DNA of 50,826 bases, taken from positions 1 to 50,826 of the forward strand of contig JANQFZ010000047.1 in the NCBI GenBank assembly GCA_028277605.1. The letters are read 5' to 3'. Below the pieces are notes generated by a model. That model had not been told where the DNA came from, did no database searches, and was given only the letters and a program-made list of their open reading frames with translations. How positions within the stretch are numbered: the stretch's first letter is position 1; the number at the start of each line of letters is the position of its first letter. This document shows, piece by piece, positions 42,671 to 50,826 of the stretch. Both the position numbers and the translations under genes were made by a program. The DNA is from Vallitaleaceae bacterium (lineage in GTDB: Bacteria; Bacillota; Clostridia; Lachnospirales; Vallitaleaceae).

Positions 42671-43686
42671 AGTGTTACACCATCCTGACCAGTGATTACC
42701 TCTCCTAAAAGATACGCTTTTTCTCCAGTGGATTCTAATATCTGTAGGGCTTCTTCTGCATCTTCTTTACTTATAACAAGCACCATGCCAATACCCATAT
42801 TAAAAGTATTGTACATCACTTCTTCTTCAACACCACAATCCATTATTTTATTAAATATTGAAGGAATCTCCCACGCTCCTTTGTGGATAAGAGCCTTATT
42901 ACCTTTTGGTAGAACTCTTGGTATGTTTTCTATAAAGCCGCCACCTGTGATATGGCCGATACCTTTTATAGTTATCTGTTTTTTTAATTTCTGAATACAA
43001 GAGACATAGATTTTTGTAGGAGTTATCAATACATCTCCTAAAGAAGCTTGTAAATCCTTATCATATTGGTTTAGGTTTTCTTTTGTTGGGTTAAATAGTT
43101 TTCTTACTAAGGAATACCCATTACTATGGATACCAGAGGAAGCAATCCCCAATAAAACATCGCCTGCTTTGATAGTTGAACCATCAATGATGTGATCTTT
43201 ATCAACAATTCCAACAGCAAAGCCTGCTAAATCATATTCGTCTTCTGGATAGAATCCTGGCATCTCAGCAGTTTCACCGCCAATTAATGCCGCTCCTGCC
43301 TGTCTACATCCATTGGCTATTCCACTGACGATGGTTGCAATACGCTCAGGTATATTTTTACCACAGGCAAGATAGTCTAGGAAGAATAAGGGATCAGCTC
43401 CTGAACAGATAATATCATTCACGCACATAGCTACACAGTCAATACCAATAGTATCATGCTTATCCATTAAAAAAGCCATCTTGAGCTTCGTACCCACACC
43501 GTCTGTACCAGAGACAAGAACAGGATGCTTCATGGTATGTTGTGCCAATGAAAACAGTCCCCCAAAACCACCGATATCGGTTAGAACTTCCTTTCTATAG
43601 GTTGTTTGTATATGTTTTTTCATTAAGCTAACTGCCTTATAGCCTGCTTCTATATCTACTCCTGACTGCTTGTAATCAACACTCAT
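42664..43686 (-). CDS. purM: phosphoribosylformylglycinamidine cyclo-ligase
   Basis: AIR synthetase, step 5. 340 residues beginning [16 protein letters not shown], with GGFGGLFSL (near 39), [14 protein letters not shown] (near 56), [11 protein letters not shown] (near 135) and [16 protein letters not shown] (near 243). The start at 43686 has AAGGAGG 10 nt upstream and overlaps the end of purF by 11 nt. Confidence 0.97.
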   Translation of the reverse strand: MSVDYKQSGVDIEAGYKAVSLMKKHIQTTYRKEVLTDIGGFGGLFSLAQHTMKHPVLVSGTDGVGTKLKMAFLMDKHDTIGIDCVAMCVNDIICSGADPLFFLDYLACGKNIPERIATIVSGIANGCRQAGAALIGGETAEMPGFYPEDEYDLAGFAVGIVDKDHIIDGSTIKAGDVLLGIASSGIHSNGYSLVRKLFNPTKENLNQYDKDLQASLGDVLITPTKIYVSCIQKLKKQITIKGIGHITGGGFIENIPRVLPKGNKALIHKGAWEIPSIFNKIMDCGVEEEVMYNTFNMGIGMVLVISKEDAEEALQILESTGEKAYLLGEVITGQDGVTLC

Positions 43687-45079
43687 CCTGAGAATCCTCC
43701 TTAGCATAAATTTTCTGAGGATAATTGCCATCAAAGCATGCACAGCAAAAATGACAGTTGGCTCCCCTGCATGTGTTTAATAAACCTTCCTTACTTATAA
43801 AACCTAAGCTTTTGGCACCAATAAGCGATCTAATTTCGTCAACTGAATACATACTTGCTGCCAAGTTGGTTCTTTCTGGTGTATCTATTCCAAAGTAACA
43901 GGAATACTTAACTGGCGGAGATGATATTCTAACGTGAACCTCTTTTGCTCCAGCAGATTTTAACAGGTTAACAATCCTCTTACATGTTGTACCCCTTACA
44001 ATGGAATCATCTATCATAACCACACGTTTTCCTTCGATTTGACTCTTAATAGGGCTTAATTTCATATGAACCCCTTTTTCTCGCATACCTTGGCTAGGCT
44101 GTATAAAGGTTCTGCCAACATACCTATTCTTAACAAAGCCACTAACAACAGGTATTCCTGATTCATGACCAAATCCATGAGCCGCAGGAATGCCTGAATC
44201 GGGTACGCCAACCACAACATCCGCCTCTATGGGATATTCTTTAGCTAACTGCCTTCCAGCCTCATATCGTGCCTGATAGACCTCTAAACCCTGCATAACG
44301 CTATCTGATCTTGCAAAATAAATATATTCAAAGATACACATGGCCGATTTCTTGTTGCGTTCTGTTTGTATGGTTCTTAGGTTATGCTTATCAATAATAA
44401 TAATCTCACCGGGTTTAACATCTCTAATTAGGTTAATTCCTAACGCATCAAACGCACAAGACTCTGAGGAAAAGAAATAGGATTCTTCTTTTTCTCCAAG
44501 GACTAGAGGTCTCATACCATAAGAATCTCTTGCAGCTATCAACTTATGGGGGGTCATAACAACTAATGAATAAGCCCCTTCAATAATGGTCATAACCTCT
44601 TTAAGAGCGTCTTCAATAGAACTATACTTTATTCTTGCTCTAGAAAGTAATGCGGCAATGACTTCTGTATCTGAAGTGGTTTGAAATATCGTTCCCTGAT
44701 CCTCCAGCTTATTTCTAAGTATGGCTGCATTGGTCAAATTACCATTATGTGCAACTGCCATATGACCCTTGGTGTATTTTAGTACCAAGGGTTGAGCATT
44801 TTCTACTAGGCTTTCTCCACTGGTTGAGTACCGAACATGACCAATAGCTGAATGACCTTTCAAGTGATCGAGCACGACATCATCAAATATCTCAGATACC
44901 ATACCCATCTCTTTTCTGTAGATGATCGTTCCATTGTTATTTACCGCAATCCCTGCACTTTCCTGTCCTCTATGTTGAAGCGCAAATAATCCATAGTAGG
45001 TAAGCCTAGAGGTATCAAACCCATTTTTATTATAGACACCAAAAACCCCACACTCTTCATTTAACTTATCGTTCCACAT
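43676..45079 (-). CDS. purF: amidophosphoribosyltransferase
   Basis: The first committed step: PRPP plus glutamine gives phosphoribosylamine. 467 residues. A short propeptide (MWNDKLNEE) is followed by CGVFGVY, with the Cys becoming the N-terminal nucleophile. RGQESAG is in the glutaminase domain, [13 protein letters not shown] (near 350) is the PRPP loop, and the C-terminal cysteines ([13 protein letters not shown]) fit the Fe-S cluster of Bacillus-type PurF. The start at 45079 has GGAGG at 7 nt and overlaps purC by 14 nt. Confidence 0.97.
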   Translation of the reverse strand: MWNDKLNEECGVFGVYNKNGFDTSRLTYYGLFALQHRGQESAGIAVNNNGTIIYRKEMGMVSEIFDDVVLDHLKGHSAIGHVRYSTSGESLVENAQPLVLKYTKGHMAVAHNGNLTNAAILRNKLEDQGTIFQTTSDTEVIAALLSRARIKYSSIEDALKEVMTIIEGAYSLVVMTPHKLIAARDSYGMRPLVLGEKEESYFFSSESCAFDALGINLIRDVKPGEIIIIDKHNLRTIQTERNKKSAMCIFEYIYFARSDSVMQGLEVYQARYEAGRQLAKEYPIEADVVVGVPDSGIPAAHGFGHESGIPVVSGFVKNRYVGRTFIQPSQGMREKGVHMKLSPIKSQIEGKRVVMIDDSIVRGTTCKRIVNLLKSAGAKEVHVRISSPPVKYSCYFGIDTPERTNLAASMYSVDEIRSLIGAKSLGFISKEGLLNTCRGANCHFCCACFDGNYPQKIYAKEDSQDEC

Positions 45080-45821
45080 GCTTAGGCCTCCATTGTTCCT
45101 GTAGGCTGTCAAAACTATTAAATACTCGATTTAGTATTTCTTGATATGCGACCTCAACCTGACCTAGATCACGTCTAAATCTATCCTTATCTAATTTTTC
45201 CCCAGTTGCTTTATCCCATAATCGACAGGTATCTGGTGATATTTCATCTGCTAAGATGACCTGTCCTTCTTTAGTTTTTCCAAACTCTAATTTAAAATCA
45301 ACCAATTGAATGCCTATTCTGCTAAAGTATTCTTTCAATACCGTATTAATCTGCATTGCATACTCATTTATAATCTCTAATTCTCCTTTTGTTGCTAATT
45401 CCATTGCCTCAATATGATAAGTATTGATCATAGGATCACCTAACTCATCGTTCTTATAGCAGTATTCTAAGACGGTTCGCTTAAGATTAGTTCCTTCACT
45501 AAGTCCAAGTCTTTTAGCTAAACTACCAGCTGCGGTATTCCTTACAATCACTTCCAAAGGTATAATTTTCACCTTCTTTACAGCCGTTTCTCTATGGCTT
45601 AATTCTTGAACATAATGCGTTGGAATACCTTGTTCTTCTAGTACCTTCATAAGGTAATTGGATACACGATTATTGACACTACCTTTATCTTCTATTGTTC
45701 CTTTTTTTAAACCATTAAAAGCTGTTGCATCATCTTTATAAGAAACAATCAGAATAGTTTCATCTTCTGTTTCATAGACGCGTTTTGCTTTTCCTTCGTA
45801 GAGTAAATCCAGCTTCTTCAT
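45066..45821 (-). CDS. purC: phosphoribosylaminoimidazole-succinocarboxamide synthase
   Basis: SAICAR synthetase, step 7, adding aspartate to CAIR. 251 residues. YEGKAKRVYETED at the start, IPLEVIVRNTAAGSLAKR (near 85) and DEISPDTCRLWD (near 195) are family signatures. The ribosome site is AAGGAGG. The gene lies 19 nt after purE. Confidence 0.97.
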   Translation of the reverse strand: MKKLDLLYEGKAKRVYETEDETILIVSYKDDATAFNGLKKGTIEDKGSVNNRVSNYLMKVLEEQGIPTHYVQELSHRETAVKKVKIIPLEVIVRNTAAGSLAKRLGLSEGTNLKRTVLEYCYKNDELGDPMINTYHIEAMELATKGELEIINEYAMQINTVLKEYFSRIGIQLVDFKLEFGKTKEGQVILADEISPDTCRLWDKATGEKLDKDRFRRDLGQVEVAYQEILNRVFNSFDSLQEQWRPKHVER

Positions 45822-45840
45822 AACACATCCTCCTTATTGA

Positions 45841-46368
45841 TTACATCTGTTTCAAATAGTTTTTATATTTCATTGCTTCTAATTGTTGTGCTTTTTGTTC
45901 TACCATCTTTTCTAGGTTTTTTCTGTATGTTTCTATGGAATCTTGAAGTACTTTATCAGTGAGACCCATCATCTGTGCTGCAAGTAATGCAGCATTTTTA
46001 GCACCGTTAATAGCAACCGTTGCAACAGGTATCCCTGGGGGCATTTGAACAATAGAATATAGAGAATCTACCCCATTTAATGCATGAGTTTTTACTGGTA
46101 CGCCAATAACAGGCACGGTTGTTAACGAAGCAACCATACCCGGTAGATGTGCTGCACCGCCAGCACCTGCAATGATTACTTTTAGTCCTTTATCTTTCGC
46201 ATTTTTTGCATAGTTGTAGAGTCTATCTGGTGTTCGATGTGCAGACACTATCGTTAATTCATAAGATACTTTTAACTCATCTAATAATTTAGCTGCTTCT
46301 TTCATTACTGGTAGATCAGAGTCACTTCCCATAATAATACCAATACTTGTTTTAAAGCTTGGTGTCAT
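45841..46368 (-). CDS. purE: N5-carboxyaminoimidazole ribonucleotide mutase
   Basis: Class I PurE, converting N5-CAIR to CAIR. 175 residues, with [12 protein letters not shown] (near 11), [14 protein letters not shown] (near 42) and [16 protein letters not shown] (near 66). Its ATG overlaps the purK stop by 4 nt. Pairing with PurK confirms the class I, bicarbonate-dependent route. Confidence 0.97.
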   Translation of the reverse strand: MTPSFKTSIGIIMGSDSDLPVMKEAAKLLDELKVSYELTIVSAHRTPDRLYNYAKNAKDKGLKVIIAGAGGAAHLPGMVASLTTVPVIGVPVKTHALNGVDSLYSIVQMPPGIPVATVAINGAKNAALLAAQMMGLTDKVLQDSIETYRKNLEKMVEQKAQQLEAMKYKNYLKQM

Positions 46369-47525
46369 ACTTCTATTCCTCCTATTCTAATCCATTGATG
46401 TGCTTGCCTTACTTTTCTTAATGCTTCAAACTTATCTTGATCGGTTGCTGTAATATGTCCCATTTTTCTAAATGGTTTGGTGTATGTTTTTCCATATATA
46501 TGAACCTTTACATCTGGCAGAGCATAGGCTTTGTCAACGCCTTCATAATAAGCTCTACCCTCAGTCAGTGGTGGTCCCAGCAAATTCTTCATAACGGTTG
46601 GCTGTATCAGCTCAACCTCCCCTAAAGGTAGTCCTGTTATTGCCCGAATATGCTGTTCAAATTGGGATGTCTTACATCCTTCTATAGTATAATGTCCTGA
46701 ATTATGCGGTCTTGGAGCTACTTCATTTATGACAATAGCATCATCCTGTGTCACAAACATCTCAACACAAAACATGCCTACACCAAAAAATACCTCCATA
46801 ACCTCATGCGCCAATGTCATTGCTTTCTTTCTACATGGCTCAAAAATGTCAGCAGGTACAATTGTTTCGTCTAATATACTGTTATGATGCTTGTTTTCTG
46901 CTACTGGATAAACAGAGATATCTCCACTCAATCCTCGACAGGCTAAAACAGAGATTTCTTTTTTTAATGGCACAAATGCCTCTATCATCAATGGTGTTTG
47001 ACCAGCTCCTAATGCTTGAAAAGCTTGTTCAATGCTTTGCTGATTATGGATAACAGCATTACCTTTACCATCATAACCACCCAAACAGGTTTTTAGCATA
47101 AGTGGATAACCAAGCATTTTCCCTGCCTGTTTAATATCCTCTACAGTATCTACTGTTTCAAATCTAGGAACAGGAATATTGTGGGCTTGAAGCTTGGATT
47201 TTTGAATGAATTTATTTTGAATGATTTCTAGGCTTTTGGCTGTAGGATACACTGAATAACCCTTTGCCTCTAGTTGTTTTAGAACTTCAACATGGATGTG
47301 TTCAAACTCATAGGTTATGACATCCACCTGCTCCGCCAGCTGTATAATTGCCTCTACATCATCAAAAGATGCAACCATATGCTCATCAGATATACTATGG
47401 GATGGACAGTCCATGGTTGGGTCTAGTGTTATCACATAGAAACCCAATCGCTTCGCATCTAAAATCATCATTTTTCCTAGTTGTCCACCACCGATAATTC
47501 CTATTTTTTTTTGCAATATATTCAT
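46365..47525 (-). CDS. purK: N5-carboxyaminoimidazole ribonucleotide synthase
   Basis: ATP-grasp enzyme making N5-CAIR from AIR, bicarbonate and ATP. 386 residues. [15 protein letters not shown] is at the N-terminus, [12 protein letters not shown] (near 154) is the ATP loop, and [17 protein letters not shown] (near 265) is the catalytic region. It is the first gene of the purK-E-C-F-M-N-D run, with GAGGGG 9 nt before ATG. Confidence 0.97.
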   Translation of the reverse strand: MNILQKKIGIIGGGQLGKMMILDAKRLGFYVITLDPTMDCPSHSISDEHMVASFDDVEAIIQLAEQVDVITYEFEHIHVEVLKQLEAKGYSVYPTAKSLEIIQNKFIQKSKLQAHNIPVPRFETVDTVEDIKQAGKMLGYPLMLKTCLGGYDGKGNAVIHNQQSIEQAFQALGAGQTPLMIEAFVPLKKEISVLACRGLSGDISVYPVAENKHHNSILDETIVPADIFEPCRKKAMTLAHEVMEVFFGVGMFCVEMFVTQDDAIVINEVAPRPHNSGHYTIEGCKTSQFEQHIRAITGLPLGEVELIQPTVMKNLLGPPLTEGRAYYEGVDKAYALPDVKVHIYGKTYTKPFRKMGHITATDQDKFEALRKVRQAHQWIRIGGIEV

Positions 47526-47557
47526 TATGAAGACCCCTCGCCAGTAACTTTGTAACT

Positions 47558-47586
47558 ATTTTACCTATACACGATGCAAAAGTCAA
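47558..47586 (-). promoter_or_regulatory. sigma-A promoter of the pur cluster
   Basis: TTGACT (47586-47581), 17-nt spacer, TAAAAT (47563-47558) on the minus strand. Transcription would start near 47551, leaving a leader of about 25 nt. That is too short for a purine riboswitch. Confidence 0.8.
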
Positions 47587-47591
47587 GATAA

Positions 47592-47635
47592 AAAACCGAA
47601 TATTATTTTATTACTTTAAGAAAATGTTCGTATTA
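47592..47635. promoter_or_regulatory. PurR-type double box upstream of purK
   Basis: AAAACCGAATATT (47592-47604) and, inverted, TAATACGAACATT (47635-47623) each match the Bacillus PurBox AWWWCCGAACWWT with one deviation. The boxes face each other 18 bp apart (16-17 in Bacillus) and lie just upstream of the -35 hexamer. Repression by a PurR-like protein, relieved by PRPP, is inferred. The remainder of 47636-47833 shows no further signal. Confidence 0.55.
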
Positions 47636-47832
47636 TAGCGATTTTTGATGCATATAATACCATAGTTTTACCAATTAATCATAATAGAGGAGAGTAAAAT
47701 AATTTACCCTAACGCTTTGTGTACTCGCCTTAATTCTATTACTTTTATATGGTTTTTGTATTAAGTTATGTTAATGATTGATTCATTATTTTGCAATGTG
47801 TATTAATGTATATTATTAGAATAAAGTAAAAC

Positions 47833-47868
47833 AAAAAATTGGGTAAGCTTTAATTCTACCCAATTTTT
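47833..47868 (-). terminator. terminator of the ferritin-like gene
   Basis: AAAAATTGGGTA and TACCCAATTTTT form a 12-bp stem around 11 nt (47834-47845 with 47857-47868). On the minus strand the stem ends in TTTTTTGTTTTA. It is about 75 nt past the stop. Confidence 0.85.
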
Positions 47869-47941
47869 ATCCCCTTTTAACAATGGGGTTATGATTACGG
47901 TTATACTGATTCTACCTGAATCATTTGTTGATAAATGCTTA

Positions 47942-48496
47942 CTATCTTTTATACATCTTATAGTTTTTATTTCCTTTATTCATTTTATTGTTCATTTGTT
48001 TGTCTTCGTATTTATCTTTAGTCATATTTTGATTCATAATGAGCAAGTTATTATAAAGTGCTGCGTGTCTTAATTCATCGGTTATGATTTCAAATAGAAT
48101 ATCCCTATAATACTGGTTAGGCATAGCTTCCCGAATTGGTCTATACTCTTTGACTGTTTGTACTTCACCAGCGAATGCTCTACCTAATCCACTAATATAA
48201 TCAATAGGCATAATGACTCTCGTTACCTCTAAAGACCGATCTGGCACATCTCCTACCAAATCCTCGTAGATCTCTCTAAAATAAGCATCATGCTTTTTCT
48301 CATCGTCTCTTATAGAACGGATAATACGTTTCTGCTCTTCTGTTGGTGCTGCTTGAATTAATTGAGTGTAAAACATTTCATCCTCTTTTTCACCCTCAAT
48401 AGCTTTTTTTATTAATTCTAGTGCTTTTACTAAATCATCTGGATCATTATAAAAAATTGGATAAGAATTATCCATTGGTCCATTATAGAAATCCAT
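47942..48496 (-). CDS. ferritin-like di-iron protein (rubrerythrin-related)
   Basis: 184 residues forming a four-helix bundle. The di-iron ligands are visible: E in AIEGEKEDE, ExxH in DDEKKHDAYF (near 70), E in FAGEVQTV and ExxH in TDELRHAALY (near 143). There is no rubredoxin domain. The C-terminal 25 residues are Lys/Asn/Met-rich and disordered (KMNKGNKNYKMYKR). The start at 48496 has GAGGT at 5 nt; longer frames begin upstream of that site. The role may be peroxide reduction or iron handling; the N-terminal MDFYNGPMDNSYP is unusual. Confidence 0.85.
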   Translation of the reverse strand: MDFYNGPMDNSYPIFYNDPDDLVKALELIKKAIEGEKEDEMFYTQLIQAAPTEEQKRIIRSIRDDEKKHDAYFREIYEDLVGDVPDRSLEVTRVIMPIDYISGLGRAFAGEVQTVKEYRPIREAMPNQYYRDILFEIITDELRHAALYNNLLIMNQNMTKDKYEDKQMNNKMNKGNKNYKMYKR

Positions 48497-48578
48497 AAAT
48501 ACCTCACTCATATATAAGTATCTCAATATAGAATATGGTTTAGATATTTAAAAGTGCCTGTAAAGATTTAGTTCTTAC

Positions 48579-49073
48579 TTATGCATTTGGGAAGAGTTGT
48601 TTTGCTTTTTCAGCTATACGTTTTCCAAAATTAAAAGCCAGATCATCGTGAGTTTCTTTATATTCCGTAATGCCAACTGGTCCTAAATGGACATAGGGTT
48701 TGCCTAATGCTGTTCCACCGGAGTATACCAGCATACCTTTAGGCATCAGATGGTTAATAATTGTTAGAATCGCATTTTCTGATCCACCCTGTATAAAATT
48801 AGCTGTAGCAAAAGCACCACCAATTTTTCCTTCTAGGTTACAATTCTGATCTGGTTCATCAAACCATTTTTTAAGCTGCCAGCACATATTTGCATAGTAA
48901 GTGGGTGTACCAAAGATAACCGCTTTACTTTCAGCTAAAAAATTATAATCAATTTTATCCAAATCAAATAGTCCCACCTCAACAGTTTCAACGGTTTTCA
49001 TACCATTTGCAATAACTTCTGCCATCTTACTTGTATTCCCTGATTGACTGTAATAAACAATTGCTAACTTCAT
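48579..49073 (-). CDS. flavodoxin family protein (WrbA-like fold)
   Basis: 164 residues. YYSQSGNTSKMAEVIANGM (near 6-24) is the FMN phosphate loop, and FGTPTYYANM and ATANFIQGGSENAILTI complete the FMN site. It is shorter than WrbA (about 200) and probably a NAD(P)H-dependent quinone or iron-type reductase partner. The start at 49073 has GGAGG at 8 nt. It is leftward, 55 nt after the NUDIX gene's end side. Confidence 0.88.
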   Translation of the reverse strand: MKLAIVYYSQSGNTSKMAEVIANGMKTVETVEVGLFDLDKIDYNFLAESKAVIFGTPTYYANMCWQLKKWFDEPDQNCNLEGKIGGAFATANFIQGGSENAILTIINHLMPKGMLVYSGGTALGKPYVHLGPVGITEYKETHDDLAFNFGKRIAEKAKQLFPNA

Positions 49074-49143
49074 TCTCATTTCCTCCATATAGATTATTTT
49101 CCCACTTTGTACTTAGTGGTTTTGGCTAACTTATTCAGTCATT

Positions 49144-49632
49144 TTAAAGCTTCCAAATCTCTTTAAAGTATTCTTCTCCGTAATCAAAAAATGTCTTATT
49201 ATTTAACATTTGCTTTAGTGTGCTTTGAGTAACCCATTTAGCATCACTAACCTCAGTTTTGAGTAATTGAACATTCTCTATTGAGAATGTTTGCTTAGCA
49301 ACCCATACATCAGTTAAGGAATTCTTCCTTTTAACCCTCTTAAGCACCCTCATGGTTGTAGGATTAAGGACTACACCTATTTCTTCTTTAGTTTCTCTAA
49401 TAGCAGCACTTAAACTATCTTCACCACTTATTACAGAACCGCTTGTCGCTGCCCATATATCAGGCAAAAGCTTTAGGTGAGATGCCCTTTTTTGAATAAA
49501 AAATTCATTAGCATCATTAATGATCCATATATGAACAACCAAGTGAAAATCCCCTTCATTAAGGGACTGACCTCTTTTAATTGTTCTACCTGTTAGATTA
49601 CCCTTTTCATCTATAATATCCCATAATTCCAT
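49144..49632 (-). CDS. NUDIX hydrolase (IPP-isomerase-like subgroup)
   Basis: 162 residues. The Nudix box is complete: G(SVISG)E then DSLSAAIRETKEEIGV, near 67-89. The N-terminal ELWDIIDEKGNLTGRTIKRG and HLVVHIWIINDANEFFIQKR match the YfcD/Idi-like hydrolases, which act on nucleoside or other diphosphates rather than as isomerases. The ribosome site AAGGAG is 9 nt upstream. Substrate unknown. Confidence 0.92.
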   Translation of the reverse strand: MELWDIIDEKGNLTGRTIKRGQSLNEGDFHLVVHIWIINDANEFFIQKRASHLKLLPDIWAATSGSVISGEDSLSAAIRETKEEIGVVLNPTTMRVLKRVKRKNSLTDVWVAKQTFSIENVQLLKTEVSDAKWVTQSTLKQMLNNKTFFDYGEEYFKEIWKL

Positions 49633-50024
49633 GAAAGGATACTCCTTTCTGAATGAACTCGGTTAGTTTGTTAAATGTACTTTGACATCTTCTTAACTAT
49701 TATATCAATTATAAATTATTGTGTCCAAAAAAATTTGTTTAATTATGGAATTATTTTATAAAAGTCCACTAATCAATAACATACTATTGATTAATGGACA
49801 TACTTTATGATCACTATATATTTATGTTTTATAGAAAATAATTAGATACACAATGGTTACCATATTTTCCATTTATCACTGGATGATGCTTCATCATGAA
49901 TACATTGCACACCCTCTACACTAAACTTAATAACTTCATAGAAATACCTCGGAGTTACCCTAAATTATCTATACTCAAAAAACTGTTATTTGTGAGTTTT
50001 ATGACTTATTCAAAGGTAATTTTA
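49633..50024. other. 392-bp gap between the MerR-type and NUDIX genes
   Basis: AT-rich. It holds the strong hairpin listed separately at 49764-49799 and a small ATGATG/CATCAT repeat near 49885. No further gene is supported; a rightward open frame from 49896 runs antisense through the MerR-type gene and looks spurious. Confidence 0.5.
49760..49799 (-). terminator. hairpin downstream of the MerR-type gene
   Basis: GTCCACTAATCAAT (49764-49777) and ATTGATTAATGGAC (49786-49799) pair over 14 positions with one mismatch. On the minus strand TTTTAT follows. It is 225 nt past the stop, which is far for a simple terminator. Confidence 0.55.
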
Positions 50025-50826
50025 TTATTTTTTTACGGGCATCTGGATTTCTATAAGATAATTATCAGGATTAGATTCATTCCATTCACCCTTAATAGAC
50101 ATCTGGCGTGCTTTTCCAAAGGTTTCATACTTACTGTCTTCAATCCATTTTGCAAGATAGAAAAAGGTCTTATCAATTTTTTCGTAACGTCCTTTATATA
50201 AAAGTGTTGCCATACATGATACGCGTTCAACTTCTCTAAAAACAAATTTTCCTTGACTTTCTTGCAACTTTTCCACTGGCATTAAAACTTCAATATCTAC
50301 ATTGCTCTCCTTATGCTCACCATCATGATATATTGCAAAGGGTGCTGCTACAGGGTGTAGTTGGTTTTGTAGGGCAAATTCACCTAAGGAAGCCCATAAA
50401 TCACCTTCCTTACTATAGTTTTCTACCACTGACCTTAGTGATACTGCTTTATAACTAGGTATTTCTTTAAGTTTAACCTTATAATCCATTGTCACTATCT
50501 CCTTTCTTAATGAGGAAATAAGATTATTAATATCAGATATTATTCTTCTTTCATGGTTAATACTTTCCTCAATTTGGAATTGCTTTCTTTTCAATTCTCT
50601 AATAATAGCTTCATCGTCTTCTATCTCAATTAATCTAGATATTTCTGATATATTGAATCCAACATCTCTAAGGGTAATGATTTTAATTATTTCTGGTATT
50701 TGACTTGCACAATAATAGCGATATCCTGTGAATGCATCAATTTTTAAAGGCTTAAATAATCCAACCTCATCATAATATCTAAGCATTCTTGTAGAGACCT
50801 TTGCAAACTTAGAGAATTCTCCTATT
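50025..50826 (-). CDS. MerR family regulator with GyrI-like effector domain (5' end cut by right edge)
   Basis: The frame stays open to the window edge, reading IGEFSKFAKVSTRMLRYYDE, the classical MerR helix-turn-helix start. Only a few N-terminal residues are missing. A dimerisation coiled coil (about 80-112) and a GyrI-like/AraC effector-binding domain (VKLKEIPSYKAVSLRSVVEN to the end, with an IEVLMPV strand and IEIQMPVKK) follow, as in BmrR. It probably senses lipophilic or aromatic compounds and activates an efflux or detoxification gene, which is not visible here. Confidence 0.93.
   Translation of the reverse strand, partial: IGEFSKFAKVSTRMLRYYDEVGLFKPLKIDAFTGYRYYCASQIPEIIKIITLRDVGFNISEISRLIEIEDDEAIIRELKRKQFQIEESINHERRIISDINNLISSLRKEIVTMDYKVKLKEIPSYKAVSLRSVVENYSKEGDLWASLGEFALQNQLHPVAAPFAIYHDGEHKESNVDIEVLMPVEKLQESQGKFVFREVERVSCMATLLYKGRYEKIDKTFFYLAKWIEDSKYETFGKARQMSIKGEWNESNPDNYLIEIQMPVKK

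Noticed and set aside
49896..50201. Rightward 101-codon open frame
   Set aside because: Largely antisense to the C-terminal coding part of the MerR/GyrI regulator; no ribosome site.

Overview
The window reads as one chromosomal segment of a low-GC Gram-positive bacterium of the class Clostridia. Supporting signs are strong AGGAGG-type ribosome sites, the mcsA-mcsB-clpC stress operon, a TPP-riboswitch-controlled thiT, a single-chain purL, an Opu-type osmoprotectant transporter and a DUF1703 ATPase/nuclease. The order may be Lachnospirales, but I cannot fix the genus. No rRNA, tRNA, CRISPR array, prophage or complete transposon is visible.

Left part (1-10 kb). The window opens inside a group IIC intron that sits directly behind the trpS terminator. 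Next come a doubled, cysteine-rich relative of the ATP synthase c subunit, a geranylgeranyl-reductase-like flavoprotein, a set of three tiny ORFs (two of them overlapping paralogues with Cys clusters), a K+-channel-like protein, two membrane proteins (TspO-related and TraX-like) and the 1256-residue purL. Upstream of purL is a 160-bp nested palindrome. A shortened relative of it lies 31 kb away, between purN and purD.

Middle (10-30 kb). This part holds a LysR regulator, a zinc-ribbon membrane protein, a FIST-GGDEF-EAL signalling protein, pepF, exoA and an opu operon (permease, binding protein, ATPase). The opu operon is read from a consensus promoter overlaid by two LexA-box-like palindromes. 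It is followed by an AhpD-like protein, a lipoyl-domain dihydrolipoamide dehydrogenase, radA, osmC, a small conserved protein, a DUF1703 protein, a possible immunity protein and an APH-family kinase. The 5 kb between radA and clpC look like an insertion into the clpC-radA order known from Bacillus.

Right part (30-50.8 kb). clpC-mcsB-mcsA is preceded by a zinc-ribbon gene where ctsR would be expected. Then come a TlpA/CcdA thiol-redox pair, thiT with its TPP riboswitch, an HxlR regulator with a 30-bp palindrome facing a monooxygenase-nitroreductase pair, a short YedF-like protein, a remnant of a PatB/MalY aminotransferase, and an unrecognised 389-residue protein between two 21-bp direct repeats. 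The leftward purine cluster purK-E-C-F-M-N-D follows. It has a clear sigma-A promoter with a PurR-type double box. purH is absent from the slot it commonly occupies. The window ends with a ferritin-like protein, a flavodoxin, a NUDIX hydrolase and a MerR/GyrI-type regulator cut by the right edge.

How it fits together: de novo purine synthesis (purL plus the pur cluster) is the main metabolic theme. Protein quality control and DNA repair (clpC, mcsAB, radA, exoA), thiol/redox defence (osmC, AhpD-like, TlpA/CcdA, nitroreductase, flavodoxin, ferritin-like) and osmoprotection are secondary themes. The accessory material is scattered as small insertions, several of them next to GGACGGTT-containing palindromic repeats.
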